Origin: CAZACZ01 sp964483695
GTDB taxonomy: Bacteria > Deinococcota > Deinococci > Deinococcales > Trueperaceae
Direction of reading: 5' to 3'
Assembly: GCA_964483695.1 (NCBI GenBank)
Contig: CAZACZ010000005.1
Span: forward strand, 1 to 64,000
Length of the DNA: 64,000 nt
Part shown: one piece after another, positions 8,832 through 17,436 of the stretch
How the letters are laid out: each line of letters begins with the position of its first letter
Numbering within the stretch: position 1 is the stretch's first letter
Notes under the pieces: model-generated
What the model saw: only the letters and a program-made list of their open reading frames with translations
What the model was told of the DNA's origin: nothing
The model's database searches: none
Made by a program: the position numbers and the translations under genes

Positions 8832-9230
8832 ATGACCGACGAACGTCACGACACGCAGACGGGCCAGCAGCAGACGGCCGACCAGCAGGCCGCGGGGCAG
8901 AGCCAGCCGGGCGGCCACGGCGAGCGGCGCACCTTCACCGAGGAGTTCAAGGTCTCCGGCGAGGCCGTGGTGTCGAAGGTGAAGGAGCTGGTGCGCGAGG
9001 GGAACGTCCGCCGCATCAGCATCAAGAACGAAGAGGGCCGCACGTTGGTGGAGATCCCCCTGACGATCGGCGTCATCGGCACGGTGCTGCTGCCGGTGTG
9101 GGCCGCCATCGGCGCCATCGCCGCCCTGGTCGCGAACCTCACCATCACGGTCGAGCGGGTGGCCGACGCCACGCCGCCCGCGTCGCCGACACCGCCCGCA
9201 CCGCCCAGCCAGGGCCCGGCGCAGGGCTGA
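8832..9230 (+). CDS. DUF4342 domain protein
   Basis: This 132-residue protein has a polar Gln-rich N-terminus (1-35). A DUF4342-type core follows: EEFKVSGEAVVSKVKELVREG, RRISIKNEEGRTLVEIPL, and a hydrophobic segment (TIGVIGTVLLPVWAAIGAIAALVANL, about 80-105) that can span the membrane. It ends in a Pro-rich tail. A GGGAGG element lies 8 bases ahead of ATG 8832. The family is common in Firmicutes and Deinococcota and has no assigned role. A strong terminator follows. Confidence 0.85.
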   Translation: MTDERHDTQTGQQQTADQQAAGQSQPGGHGERRTFTEEFKVSGEAVVSKVKELVREGNVRRISIKNEEGRTLVEIPLTIGVIGTVLLPVWAAIGAIAALVANLTITVERVADATPPASPTPPAPPSQGPAQG

Positions 9231-9275
9231 ACCGGACGCGACGGCCGAGCGCCCTTACGGCGCCCGTCCGAACAC

Positions 9276-9311
9276 GAAGTGGGGCGGGGAGAACCTTCCC
9301 CGCCCCACTTC
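9276..9311. terminator. Bidirectional terminator, 15-bp perfect stem
   Basis: The left arm (9276-9290) and right arm (9297-9311) pair perfectly around a 6-base loop GAACCT. It sits between two convergent genes, the DUF4342 gene ending at 9230 and the binding protein ending at 9391. Confidence 0.9.
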
Positions 9312-9390
9312 CTTCGTGCTGTGCGTTCTTGCCGTGTGCCGCGGCGGACAGCTCTACGCCGCCGCGGCGGCGGCCGGCGTCAGCCGACCG

Positions 9391-10917
9391 TCAGCGATCG
9401 AGCCAGGTGGTGCGCAGGCCCAGGTAGCTGGTGTTCGGGAAGTGCTCGAAGCCCATCACGTCGCTCCGGAGCGCCTCGAACTGCGAGGAGTGGAACAGGA
9501 AGACGTGCGGCGCCAAGTCGAGGATGCGGTGCTGCGCCTCGACGTAGATCGCGCGGCGCTCCTCCTGGTCGGCCACCTGACGGCCACGCTCGAGCAGCGC
9601 GTCGAGCTCCGCGTCGCTGAAGTTGCCCAGGTTGCCGCCGTTGTTCGTGTAGAAGACGTTGAACAGGAAGTCGTCCGGGTCGGACTGGCCGGACTCGCCC
9701 AGGATGGTGGCCTGGAAGTCGCCTTCGAGCGCCTTGGGCAGGTAGATGCTCCAGTCCTCGGCGACGATGTTGGCGGTGATGCCGATGTCGGCCAGGTTCG
9801 CCTGGATCACTTCGGCCGGCGTGCGCAGGAAGTCGTAGGTGCTGGTGACGTACAGGTCGAAGGTGAAGCCGTTCGGGTACGCCGAGGCTGCCAAGGCGGC
9901 GCGGGCGGCCTCGAGGTCGCGGCCGACGTACGGGCTGTCGTTCACGCCGTAGTAGTTCGACGCCGGGATGGTGGTGCCGGTGGCGGGCACGCCGCCGGTG
10001 CCGAACAGCGCCAAGTCGACGATGGCCTGCTCGTCGATGGCGTACGACATCGCCCGGCGCACGTTGACGTCATCGAACGGCGCGCGCTCGACGTTGAGGT
10101 AGATGCTGCGGAAGTTCGCCGCCAGGCCACCGACCACCTGCACGTTCGAGTCGGCGCGCAGGATGTCGACGTCGGCAGCTGGCACGTACTCGATGAAGTC
10201 GGCGTTGCCGGTCTGGATGGCGGTGGTGCGGGCAGTGGGGTCCGGGTAGAACTGGAAGGTGATGCCGTCGAGGTACGGCAGCTGGTTGCCGCCTTCGTCC
10301 GCTCCCCAGAAGTTCGGGTTGCGCTGGAGCACCAGGCGCGTCTGCGGCAGGTACTCGACGAACTGGAACGGGCCGGTGCCGATGACGGTGTTCTGCAGGT
10401 CGCCGTGCTCCTTCACCACGTCTTCCGACACGATGACGTTGAGGCTCGCCGCCAGCTTCGACAGCAGCGGGCTGAACGGCTCGGACAGCGTCATGACCAC
10501 GGTGTCGTCGTCGGGCGTGGCGATGGACGAGACCACCGCGAAGTCGTCGGCGCGCGGCGAGGCAATGGCCGGGTCCTTGATGCGCTCGATGGAGAACTTG
10601 ACGTCCGACGCCAGCAACGGCTCGCCGTTGTGGAACGTCACGCCGTCGCGCAGGTCGAAGGTCCACACCAGGCCGTCGTCGGAGACGGTCCACGACTCGG
10701 CCAACGCCGGCACGATGCGCAGCGACGAGTCGAACGCCACCAGCGTGTCGTAGACGTTCTCGAGCATGTTGCGGGTGGAGGTCGCGTTGGTGATGTGCGG
10801 GTCCAGACCGACCGGGTCGGTCTGCATGCCGGCGACCAAGGTGCCGCCGTACCTGGGCTGGGCGAACGCCAGCGCAGCGCTCAACAAGAGGGTCAGGACG
10901 ATCATCCGTCGGGCCAT
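9391..10917 (-). CDS. Peptide-type ABC transporter substrate-binding protein (SBP family 5)
   Basis: This 508-residue exported binding protein has a signal peptide (MARRMIVLTLLLSAALAFAQ). It shows the family 5 pattern GGTLVAGMQTDPVGLDPH, ENVYDTLVAFD, LAESWTVSDDGLVWTFDLR and VTFHNGEPLLASDVKFS. Such proteins capture oligopeptides, nickel complexes or glycosides in the periplasm. GGAGG precedes the start. It is the last gene of an importer operon whose two permeases lie upstream on the same strand (DppB-type, then DppC-type). No ATPase gene is in this cluster, so ATPases must come from elsewhere. Ligand unknown. Confidence 0.95.
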   Translation of the reverse strand: MARRMIVLTLLLSAALAFAQPRYGGTLVAGMQTDPVGLDPHITNATSTRNMLENVYDTLVAFDSSLRIVPALAESWTVSDDGLVWTFDLRDGVTFHNGEPLLASDVKFSIERIKDPAIASPRADDFAVVSSIATPDDDTVVMTLSEPFSPLLSKLAASLNVIVSEDVVKEHGDLQNTVIGTGPFQFVEYLPQTRLVLQRNPNFWGADEGGNQLPYLDGITFQFYPDPTARTTAIQTGNADFIEYVPAADVDILRADSNVQVVGGLAANFRSIYLNVERAPFDDVNVRRAMSYAIDEQAIVDLALFGTGGVPATGTTIPASNYYGVNDSPYVGRDLEAARAALAASAYPNGFTFDLYVTSTYDFLRTPAEVIQANLADIGITANIVAEDWSIYLPKALEGDFQATILGESGQSDPDDFLFNVFYTNNGGNLGNFSDAELDALLERGRQVADQEERRAIYVEAQHRILDLAPHVFLFHSSQFEALRSDVMGFEHFPNTSYLGLRTTWLDR

Positions 10918-11067
10918 GCACTACCTCCGGGGGCGGGCGAGGCGGCGGGAAGCGGCGTCAGGACCGTTCCGGGAAGACCGCCGTCGCGGCTCCGGGGCCA
11001 CCGGAGCGTAGCAGGCAAGATACACCGCCGCCGCGTTCCTCCGCTTGGGCGGATGCGTGTGCGCGGG

Positions 11068-11943
11068 CTACCGGCCGCGCGTGCGCGGGTCGAGGGCGTC
11101 GCGCAGCGCGTCGCCGAAGAGGTTGAAGCCGAGCACGACCAGCATGATCGCTAGGCCGGGCGCTACCGTCGCCCACGGGCTGAGTTGCAGGAAGCGCCGG
11201 CCCTCGGCCACCATCAACCCCCAGCTCGCCGCCGGCGGTTGCGTGCCGAGCCCCAGGAACGACAGCGACGCTTCGGCCAGGATGCCGTAGGCCAGGCGCA
11301 GCGTGACCTCGACGATCAGCGGAGCGGACGCCGCAGGGAGGATCGCCACCAGAAGGACGCGCCAGTCGCGGCTGCCGAGCGAGCGGCTGGCTTCCACGAA
11401 CAGCTCCTCGCGCACCGTCAGCACCGAGGCGCGCGCCACGCGCACGAACGGCCCGACGTACACCAGGCCGATGGCCAACACCAAGTTCACGAAGCCGGGC
11501 CCGAGGAACGCCAGCAGCGCGATCGCCAGCAGGATCGCGGGGAACGAAAGCAGCACGTCGGTGACGCGCATGATGACGGCGTCGAGCCAACCTCGGTAGA
11601 ACGCCGCCAACACCCCAAGGATCCCGCCCACCACCAACGCGAAGAAGGTGGCGGCCGCAGCCACCGACAACGAAGCGCGTCCGCCGTAGACGATGCGTGA
11701 CAGGGTGTCGCGGCCGTACTGGTCGGTGCCGAGCCAGTGCTCGGCGGTAGGGCCGAGCAGGCGCGCGGGCGGGTCGAGCGCCACCGGGTCGTAGGGCGCC
11801 ACCCACGGCGCGAAGATCGCGGCCAGTGCCGCCACCACCACGATCGCCGCCCCCACCGCGCCGCTGCCGGAGAGCAGGTGGCGGAGCGTCGCGACGCGCG
11901 TGCCCGCGCGGCCGGTGCGCTGCATCGTGCCCCCGTCAGCCAT
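11068..11943 (-). CDS. Dipeptide-type ABC permease (DppC-like)
   Basis: This is an inner-membrane permease of the OppC/DppC group. It has an N-terminal helix, the DppC-type WLGTDQYGRDTLSRIVYGGR segment, and the EAA loop EASRSLGSRDWRVLLVAILPAA that contacts the ATPase. The C-terminal LGDALRDALDPRTRGR is also typical. I place the start at ATG 11943, which overlaps the end of the upstream permease by 8 bases. ATG 11925 is an alternative with GGGGG ahead of it. It works with the adjacent DppB-like permease and the family 5 binding protein. Confidence 0.93.
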   Translation of the reverse strand: MADGGTMQRTGRAGTRVATLRHLLSGSGAVGAAIVVVAALAAIFAPWVAPYDPVALDPPARLLGPTAEHWLGTDQYGRDTLSRIVYGGRASLSVAAAATFFALVVGGILGVLAAFYRGWLDAVIMRVTDVLLSFPAILLAIALLAFLGPGFVNLVLAIGLVYVGPFVRVARASVLTVREELFVEASRSLGSRDWRVLLVAILPAASAPLIVEVTLRLAYGILAEASLSFLGLGTQPPAASWGLMVAEGRRFLQLSPWATVAPGLAIMLVVLGFNLFGDALRDALDPRTRGR

Positions 11944-12886
11944 ACCGAACACGCGGGTCGATGAGGGTGTAGAGCACGTCCACCAGTAGGTTCACCACCA
12001 CGAAGGCGGCGGCGATCAGCAGCACCGCTCCCTGCACCACCGGGTAGTCGCGCAGGTTGATCCCTTCCAACGCGAAGCGGCCCACGCCGGGCAGGCTGAA
12101 CACCTGCTCGATGATGACGGCGCCGCCCAACAACTGCCCGAACTGCAGCCCGACGACGGTGACCACCGGGATGAGCGCGGTGCGCAGCGCGTGGCGCAGG
12201 ATGACGGAGTGCTCGGCCAGGCCCTTGGCGCGCGCGGTGCGCACGTAGTCGCGCCCCAGCACCTCCAGCAGCGTCGAGCGCACGATGCGGGCGGTGGCCG
12301 CTGCCAGGATGAGCCCGAGCGACAGCGCCGGAAGGATCATGTGCCGCAGGTTGGTGAGCGGCGCCTCGGCGAACGGCACGTAGCCGGCGGGCGGCAACCA
12401 CCCGAGCTCGAGCGAGAAGAGCAGGATGAGCAGGATCCCGAGGAAGAAGCCGGGCACGCTCAAGCCCAGCAGCGCGAACACCGACCCAAGGTGATCGAGC
12501 CAACGCCCGCGGTTCAGCGCGGCCAGCACCCCCACCGGCAGCGCGATCGCCAGGGCGATGACGAGGCTGAGGACGGTCAGCTCCAAGGTGACCGGGAAGC
12601 GAAGCGCCAGGTCGGTGGCGATCGGGCGGCCGGTGCGCAACGAGCTGCCGAGGTCGCCCTGCACCGCAGCTGCCAGCCACTGCCCGAACTGCACGTGCAC
12701 CGGGAGGTCGAGCCCGAACATGCGGCGCAGCTCCACCAGCCGCTCCTCGGACACGTTGCCCTGGAGGCCCACGAGGTTGGTGACCACGTCCCCCGGCACC
12801 GCGCGCATCAGCAGGAAGACGATCAGCGCCACGCCGAACAGGGTGGGAACCGCGAGGAGGCTGCGCCGACCGAGGTAGACGAGCAT
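11936..12886 (-). CDS. Dipeptide-type ABC permease (DppB-like)
   Basis: This 316-residue first permease of the importer starts with the family pattern MLVYLGRRSLLAVPTLFGVA. It contains the EAA motif region DYVRTARAKGLAEHSVILRHALRTALIPVVT and ends LVDVLYTLIDPRVRYG. Six membrane helices are expected. It is the promoter-proximal gene of the operon. A TAGGAT hexamer lies 10 bases upstream of the ATG, again suggesting a leaderless transcript. The lipoprotein glycosidase-like gene at 13001 diverges from it. Confidence 0.94.
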   Translation of the reverse strand: MLVYLGRRSLLAVPTLFGVALIVFLLMRAVPGDVVTNLVGLQGNVSEERLVELRRMFGLDLPVHVQFGQWLAAAVQGDLGSSLRTGRPIATDLALRFPVTLELTVLSLVIALAIALPVGVLAALNRGRWLDHLGSVFALLGLSVPGFFLGILLILLFSLELGWLPPAGYVPFAEAPLTNLRHMILPALSLGLILAAATARIVRSTLLEVLGRDYVRTARAKGLAEHSVILRHALRTALIPVVTVVGLQFGQLLGGAVIIEQVFSLPGVGRFALEGINLRDYPVVQGAVLLIAAAFVVVNLLVDVLYTLIDPRVRYG

Positions 12887-13000
12887 GGGTGGCGCAATCC
12901 TATCAGGGGGCGGTTCGGCGCCGATACGGCCCCCGCGGCGACGCCGCCGGCCGTGGCGCTGTTGCGTTCGTCATGGCGCGAGGCGCCGAGGCCCTCCACC

Positions 13001-14710
13001 ATGTCCACCATGCGCACTTCCGGTATCCGCCGGGGTGCGGCCCTCGTCGTGGCAGCGTCGTTCCTCGCCGTGCTGACGACGGCCTGCGCCCCGGCGCCCG
13101 CACCCAAGTCCGCCGTCCCGTCTCGGATCGCCATCCGCACGGTGGAAGGCGTGGCGGAGTTCTACGACACCGTCACGGGAGACACCTTCGTGCCGCGCGG
13201 GCACAACCTGGTGAAGTACACCCACAAGGACGACCCGCTCTTCGGCGCGGGGTTCTACGACATGGTGCTCTCGCCTGCGCGCTACGACCGCGCCGAGGTG
13301 CGCGCCGACTTCCAGGCCATGCGCGCACTGGGCTTCAACACCGTGCGCGTGATGCTCGAGACGTGCGGCGCCAGCGAGTGCATCTACCCGCTCGGCGCCA
13401 CCGCGCGCACGCTCTCCAGCGCGTACCTCGACGACGTCGCCGACATGCTCGCGCTCGCGGCCGAAGAAGAGATGTTCGTCTGGATCACCTCGAACACCCT
13501 GCCCGACACCGGCTACTACATCGAGAAGGGGTACTCGGGTGCGACCGGGCCGATCTCGGCCAGCCAGGCGCACTTCATGACCCAGGCGGGTCTCGACGCC
13601 TACGCCGAGTACTTCTCGGACCTGTTCGCCGGCCTCGTCGCGCGTGACGCCCGGCTCGACCGGATGTTCTCGTTCTCGATCCGCAACGAGTACTGGTACG
13701 ACCTGCGCGAGGCGCCTTGGACGCTCGCGAGCGGCGTCGTGACCACGGCGTCGGGGGCGTCGTACGACCTGGCCGTGGCGGCGGAGCGCGACGGGCTGGC
13801 GGAGGAGACGCTGATCCACTTCATCGACACCATGGTGGACGTGGTGAAGAACAAAGCTCCGACGGCGCTGGTCTCGGTGGGGTTCTTCGCGCCCAACACG
13901 CCACACGAGTGGCGCCCAGGCGACTTCAAGTTCGTCCTGACCGAGCGCGCCCTGGCCGAGTCGAACGCCGACTTCTTCGACCTGCACTCGAACCCGGCGC
14001 CGATGGGCTTGACCATCGACCAGATCCAGGAGAACTACGGCGCTGCTGGCATCACGACGAAGCCGCTGGTGATGGGCGAGCTGGCGGGGTTCCGGGCGCT
14101 CTACCCGGCGATCCACGTCGCGGCGCAGGAACTGGCGAACTGGCAGACGGCCTCGTGCGTTCGCGGCTACGACGGCTGGCTCACCTGGCACTGGGACGGC
14201 GACCAGATCGAGGGGCCGGGGTTGTGGGGCTCGAACGGCACGGTGCTCGGCGAGGCGCTCGCGCCCGCCCTGCACCCCGACCCGTGCGCGAGCGTGACGG
14301 TGCCGAACCCGAACCTGGCGTTCGGCAAGCCGGTGGTGGCGTCCAACGAGCTGCCCGACGAGCCCGCCGAGAACGCGGTCGACGGCGGTTGGCCGCAGTG
14401 GGGATCCGGTGCTGACGCGCCGCAATGGATCGAGATCGACCTCGGCGCGGTGCACGACCTGGGCAGCGTGCGCCTGACCGTGGCGCAGTATCCCGCCGGG
14501 CCCACCACGCACGAGGTATACGGCGGCGCGACGAGCCCGGCCGCCACCTTGCTGCACACGTTCTCGGGCGACACGGCCGAGAGCGACGTCTTGTTCCACG
14601 AGTTCACGGCGCCGCCCGCGGTGCGGTACCTCCGCGTCCTCACGACGGCCAGTCCGTCATGGGTGTCGTGGCGCGAGATCGAGGCGTTCGGTCCGGGCGA
14701 CGCGCCCTGA
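13001..14710 (+). CDS. Lipoprotein, glycosidase-like barrel with C-terminal F5/8C (discoidin) domain
   Basis: The 569-residue product has a lipoprotein signal peptide with lipobox LTTAC (Cys29) and a Pro/Ala linker. A long alpha/beta region (about 45-420) resembles cellulase-fold glycoside hydrolases: FVPRGHNLVKYTH, ALGFNTVRVMLETCG, SFSIRNEYW, LVMGELAGF and WLTWHWDGDQ. The candidate acid/base and nucleophile glutamates are in RNEYW and MGELAG. Residues about 435-565 match a coagulation factor 5/8 type C fold (NLAFGKPVVASNELP ... WIEIDLGAVHDLGSVRL ... YLRVLTTASPSW), usually carbohydrate- or surface-binding. It probably cleaves or binds an external glycan. The precise GH family is not assignable by eye. 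Confidence 0.85.
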   Translation: MSTMRTSGIRRGAALVVAASFLAVLTTACAPAPAPKSAVPSRIAIRTVEGVAEFYDTVTGDTFVPRGHNLVKYTHKDDPLFGAGFYDMVLSPARYDRAEVRADFQAMRALGFNTVRVMLETCGASECIYPLGATARTLSSAYLDDVADMLALAAEEEMFVWITSNTLPDTGYYIEKGYSGATGPISASQAHFMTQAGLDAYAEYFSDLFAGLVARDARLDRMFSFSIRNEYWYDLREAPWTLASGVVTTASGASYDLAVAAERDGLAEETLIHFIDTMVDVVKNKAPTALVSVGFFAPNTPHEWRPGDFKFVLTERALAESNADFFDLHSNPAPMGLTIDQIQENYGAAGITTKPLVMGELAGFRALYPAIHVAAQELANWQTASCVRGYDGWLTWHWDGDQIEGPGLWGSNGTVLGEALAPALHPDPCASVTVPNPNLAFGKPVVASNELPDEPAENAVDGGWPQWGSGADAPQWIEIDLGAVHDLGSVRLTVAQYPAGPTTHEVYGGATSPAATLLHTFSGDTAESDVLFHEFTAPPAVRYLRVLTTASPSWVSWREIEAFGPGDAP

Positions 14711-14797
14711 ACCCGTCGAACCCGCGGGCGAACGTGGCGGGTGGCCGTCACGCCGCCCGCGGGGCGCGGCGCGCGGGGTCGCCGCTCGGTCGGCTGG

Positions 14798-14803
14798 TAC
14801 ACT
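14798..14803 (+). promoter_or_regulatory. -10-like TACACT for ABC ATPase gene
   Basis: TACACT is followed by ten bases and GTG 14814. No Shine-Dalgarno is visible, so the operon start looks leaderless or nearly so. Confidence 0.45.
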
Positions 14804-14813
14804 CGACGTCCTC

Positions 14814-15464
14814 GTGACCGCCACGCCGCCCGCCACGCCGCTCGACGCATCCGCCGTGACCGTCCGCCTGGGCGGCGTGAGCATCGTCGACGACGTCACG
14901 TTCCAGGTGGCGCCCGGCGACCTGGTCCTCCTCACCGGCGCCAACGGGGCCGGCAAGAGCACGCTGCTCCGCGCGCTGGTGGGGTTGCTGCCAGCATCGG
15001 GCGACATCGCCATCGCCGGGCGGCGGCCGGCGAGCCTCGACGCCCGGCGAACGTTCGTCTACGCCCCCGACGAACCGGCGCTGTACGAAGACCTCACGCT
15101 GGCGGAGCACGCCCACTTCACCGCGCTGGTGTACGCGCGGCCCGAAGCCGAGCAGCGCAGCCTCGCGTGGCTCGAACGCTTCGACCTGGGGGAACGCACC
15201 GGGGAGTTCCCGGGCATGCACTCGCGGGGCATGCGCCAGAAGCTCGCGCTCGCGTTGGTGCTGGGGCTGGAGATGCCGCTCACGGTGCTCGACGAGCCGT
15301 TCAACGGTCTCGATCTCGAAGCGCAGAAGCTGCTGGCCGAGGGTCTTGCCGCGCGCGCCCGCGATGGCGGGGCGGTGCTGCTGACCGGTCACCAACCCGA
15401 GCTGGCCGGCGCCCTGGACGCTCGCGTGCTGGCGCTGCAAGGCGGCAAGTTGGTGCGCGCGTGA
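14814..15464 (+). CDS. ABC transporter ATP-binding protein (exporter type)
   Basis: This is a 216-residue nucleotide-binding subunit. Walker A is GANGAGKST (42-50), Walker B is LTVLDEPFNGLD, and the switch histidine lies in LLTGHQPEL. The signature region is degenerate (MHSRGMRQKLALA instead of LSGGQ), as in CcmA-like and ABC-2 exporter subunits. It starts with GTG and its stop overlaps the next small gene by 4 bases (GTGA). The multispanning protein at 15663 is the likely membrane partner. Substrate unknown. It could export haem, a lipid or an antibiotic. Confidence 0.92.
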   Translation: MTATPPATPLDASAVTVRLGGVSIVDDVTFQVAPGDLVLLTGANGAGKSTLLRALVGLLPASGDIAIAGRRPASLDARRTFVYAPDEPALYEDLTLAEHAHFTALVYARPEAEQRSLAWLERFDLGERTGEFPGMHSRGMRQKLALALVLGLEMPLTVLDEPFNGLDLEAQKLLAEGLAARARDGGAVLLTGHQPELAGALDARVLALQGGKLVRA

Positions 15465-15646
15465 AGATCACCATCGATCTCGACGACGCCACGGTCTGGT
15501 CGCTGCTGGAGGCCAGCGGCAAGGAGAGCCTGGAGGAGGCGCTCGAGGTCGCGATCGCCGCGTACATCCAGCGCGCCCAGGCCGACCGTTGGTCGGCGCT
15601 GCAAGACCTGTCGCTCCCCGAAGACGGCGACGACGACACGCCATGA
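15461..15646 (+). CDS. 61-residue ribbon-helix-helix-like small protein
   Basis: This short gene is coupled to the ABC ATPase through a GTGA overlap and ends 16 bases before the membrane subunit gene. The sequence begins with a beta strand (MKITIDLDD), then helices rich in Glu and Ala (LEEALEVAIAAYIQRAQ), and an acidic tail. This is the layout of ribbon-helix-helix DNA-binding proteins and VapB-type antitoxins. There is no toxin gene beside it. Its conserved spacing inside the operon suggests a real product, either a regulator or a small accessory of the transporter. Confidence 0.65.
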   Translation: MKITIDLDDATVWSLLEASGKESLEEALEVAIAAYIQRAQADRWSALQDLSLPEDGDDDTP

Positions 15647-15662
15647 CGCCGCCCCGCCCAGC

Positions 15663-17333
15663 GTGAGCACCGATACCCCCGGACTCTCGAGGCCCGCCGT
15701 GCGCTACCTGCGGGACCGCACGGTGCGGCGTGCGCTGCACGCGTACCGCGTGTGGGTCGGCCGCGCCATCGGCTGGTGGAGCGTGCTCTACCTGCTTGGC
15801 TGGATCGTCGTGTTCCTGATCGCCGGCCTGGAGACCGTCGTCCCGCGGGCGGTGCCGTTGCCGCCGACCTTCACCTACGCCCTCTCGGCGTTGGCCGCGG
15901 TGGCGTTCCTGTCCCGCCTGGCGACGGGTCAAGCGCCGCCCGTGGTGCTCGACCGGCGTGACCTCTACCGGCTCGGCCTCGCACCGGTGTCCCCGCGGCA
16001 CGCGCTGCGCTTCCGCTTCACCGTGCGGCGCGTCCTGGTGGCCGTGGCAGGTGCCGTAGTTGGCGCGATGTGGTCGATCGTCGCCCCCGCCGCCTTCCAC
16101 CTGGCGGCGCCCTGGGCGGCGCCCGCGCTCGCGCTGGTGGCGCTGGCCGGGCTCGACGTGACGTGGCTGCGCTACGCCGGCTTCCGGCGCAAGGACGGCG
16201 CCGGGGGCGCCGCCCGTCGCGCGGCGCTGGCGTTGGTGGCCGCGTTCGCGCTCACGGCCACGCTGGGCGTGGCGGCGCACGCCGGCGCCTGGCCTGCGGC
16301 ACTGAGGTGGCTCGACCCGCTCGCCGCGCTCCGTGCGGCGTCGCCGGCGTCGCTGGTGGTGCCCGCTCTGTTCGCGCTCGCCGGGTTCGCCGCGACACGA
16401 CGGTCGCTCGTAGCCGAGTTCCCGCCGCGCTTCGCGGCACAGAGCCTGGTGCTCACGCAGTTGCAGGCGATGCGGACGTTCCAGATGGTAGCCGGCTTGG
16501 CGGGCATGGGCAGCGCGTCCGAGACCGACGTCACCGCGCGAGAACGGCTGCTCGCCGCGCTGCACGGTCGCCCCGGCGCCACGAAGCCGCGTCGGTCGCT
16601 GCGTCCTCCTCCGGCCACGGCGCGCGTGTGGCGCGCGATCGCGTGGCGCAGCTGGCAGGCGCTGTACCGCCGGCCCCGCTTCGCGCAGGCGCGCGTGGCC
16701 CTGCTGGCCGTGAGCGCCGCCACCGCTGCGTGGGGCGCCGCGCGGGTGCTGGCGGGGGTGACGCGAGACGGCTCGAGCGCGGCGACCAGCGCCGCTACCA
16801 CCGCCGCGATGGACGGCGCCGTCCTGCCTGCCGGCATGGGCGGGTCGTTCCTCGGAGCGATCGGTGTGCTTCTGGCCTCCTACCTCGTCGCCCGCGCCGG
16901 GGCCACCCTGTTGGGTCCCTCGCTACCGCGTTCGACCCTGCCGGTCGAGCCCGCCGATCGCACCCGTGGCAGGTTGACGCCTGCCGTGGCGGTGCTGCTG
17001 GTGGCGATGGCGCCGGCGTACGTCGTCCTGGCCGGTGCCGACGCGCTGGTGGGCGGCGGCTTCGACGCGTCGCTCGTGGGAGCGTTCGGCACCGCTCCCG
17101 GCGCCGTCTTGCTGGTCGTCATGGCCGTCGGCGCCATGGTGCTCACGTGCCTGGCGGGGCTGGAGAAGTACGCGTCGTGGAGCGGCGTGTCCGCGAGCCG
17201 GTGGGAGCCGCAGGTGGTGGCGGCGCTGGCGACGGCCCTGCCCATGCTCGTCCTCACGGCGCTGGGGGCGCCCACGTGGGCGCTTCCCGCGCAGTTCCTG
17301 CTGCTGGCGGTGATCTGGCTCATCGGCGTGTAG
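15663..17333 (+). CDS. Multispanning membrane protein, putative ABC exporter permease
   Basis: This 556-residue protein starts at GTG 15663. It has hydrophobic segments near residues 35-60, 65-85, 125-165, 180-205, 215-235, 350-370, 400-425, 445-470, 480-500 and 515-556. A cytoplasmic basic stretch (about 270-330) separates two membrane bundles. No permease signature was recognised by eye. Its place directly after an exporter-type ATPase argues that it is the membrane subunit. The start has no clear Shine-Dalgarno. Function is inferred from neighbours only. Confidence 0.75.
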   Translation: MSTDTPGLSRPAVRYLRDRTVRRALHAYRVWVGRAIGWWSVLYLLGWIVVFLIAGLETVVPRAVPLPPTFTYALSALAAVAFLSRLATGQAPPVVLDRRDLYRLGLAPVSPRHALRFRFTVRRVLVAVAGAVVGAMWSIVAPAAFHLAAPWAAPALALVALAGLDVTWLRYAGFRRKDGAGGAARRAALALVAAFALTATLGVAAHAGAWPAALRWLDPLAALRAASPASLVVPALFALAGFAATRRSLVAEFPPRFAAQSLVLTQLQAMRTFQMVAGLAGMGSASETDVTARERLLAALHGRPGATKPRRSLRPPPATARVWRAIAWRSWQALYRRPRFAQARVALLAVSAATAAWGAARVLAGVTRDGSSAATSAATTAAMDGAVLPAGMGGSFLGAIGVLLASYLVARAGATLLGPSLPRSTLPVEPADRTRGRLTPAVAVLLVAMAPAYVVLAGADALVGGGFDASLVGAFGTAPGAVLLVVMAVGAMVLTCLAGLEKYASWSGVSASRWEPQVVAALATALPMLVLTALGAPTWALPAQFLLLAVIWLIGV

Positions 17334-17436
17334 GACGCCTGCCGGCACGCCGCTGGTCCGGCGCCTCGATGGCAGGGGTGCTTCGCCGACCGACGGCCTC
17401 GAGCCGCGCCGGCCCGGAGGACGCGGTGCTCGTGCC

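Noticed and set aside
9316..11154. 612-residue plus-strand open frame opposite the peptide-binding protein
   Set aside because: It is the antisense of a clear family 5 binding protein. High GC keeps the opposite strand open. The composition (Val/Arg/Asp/His) matches no fold.
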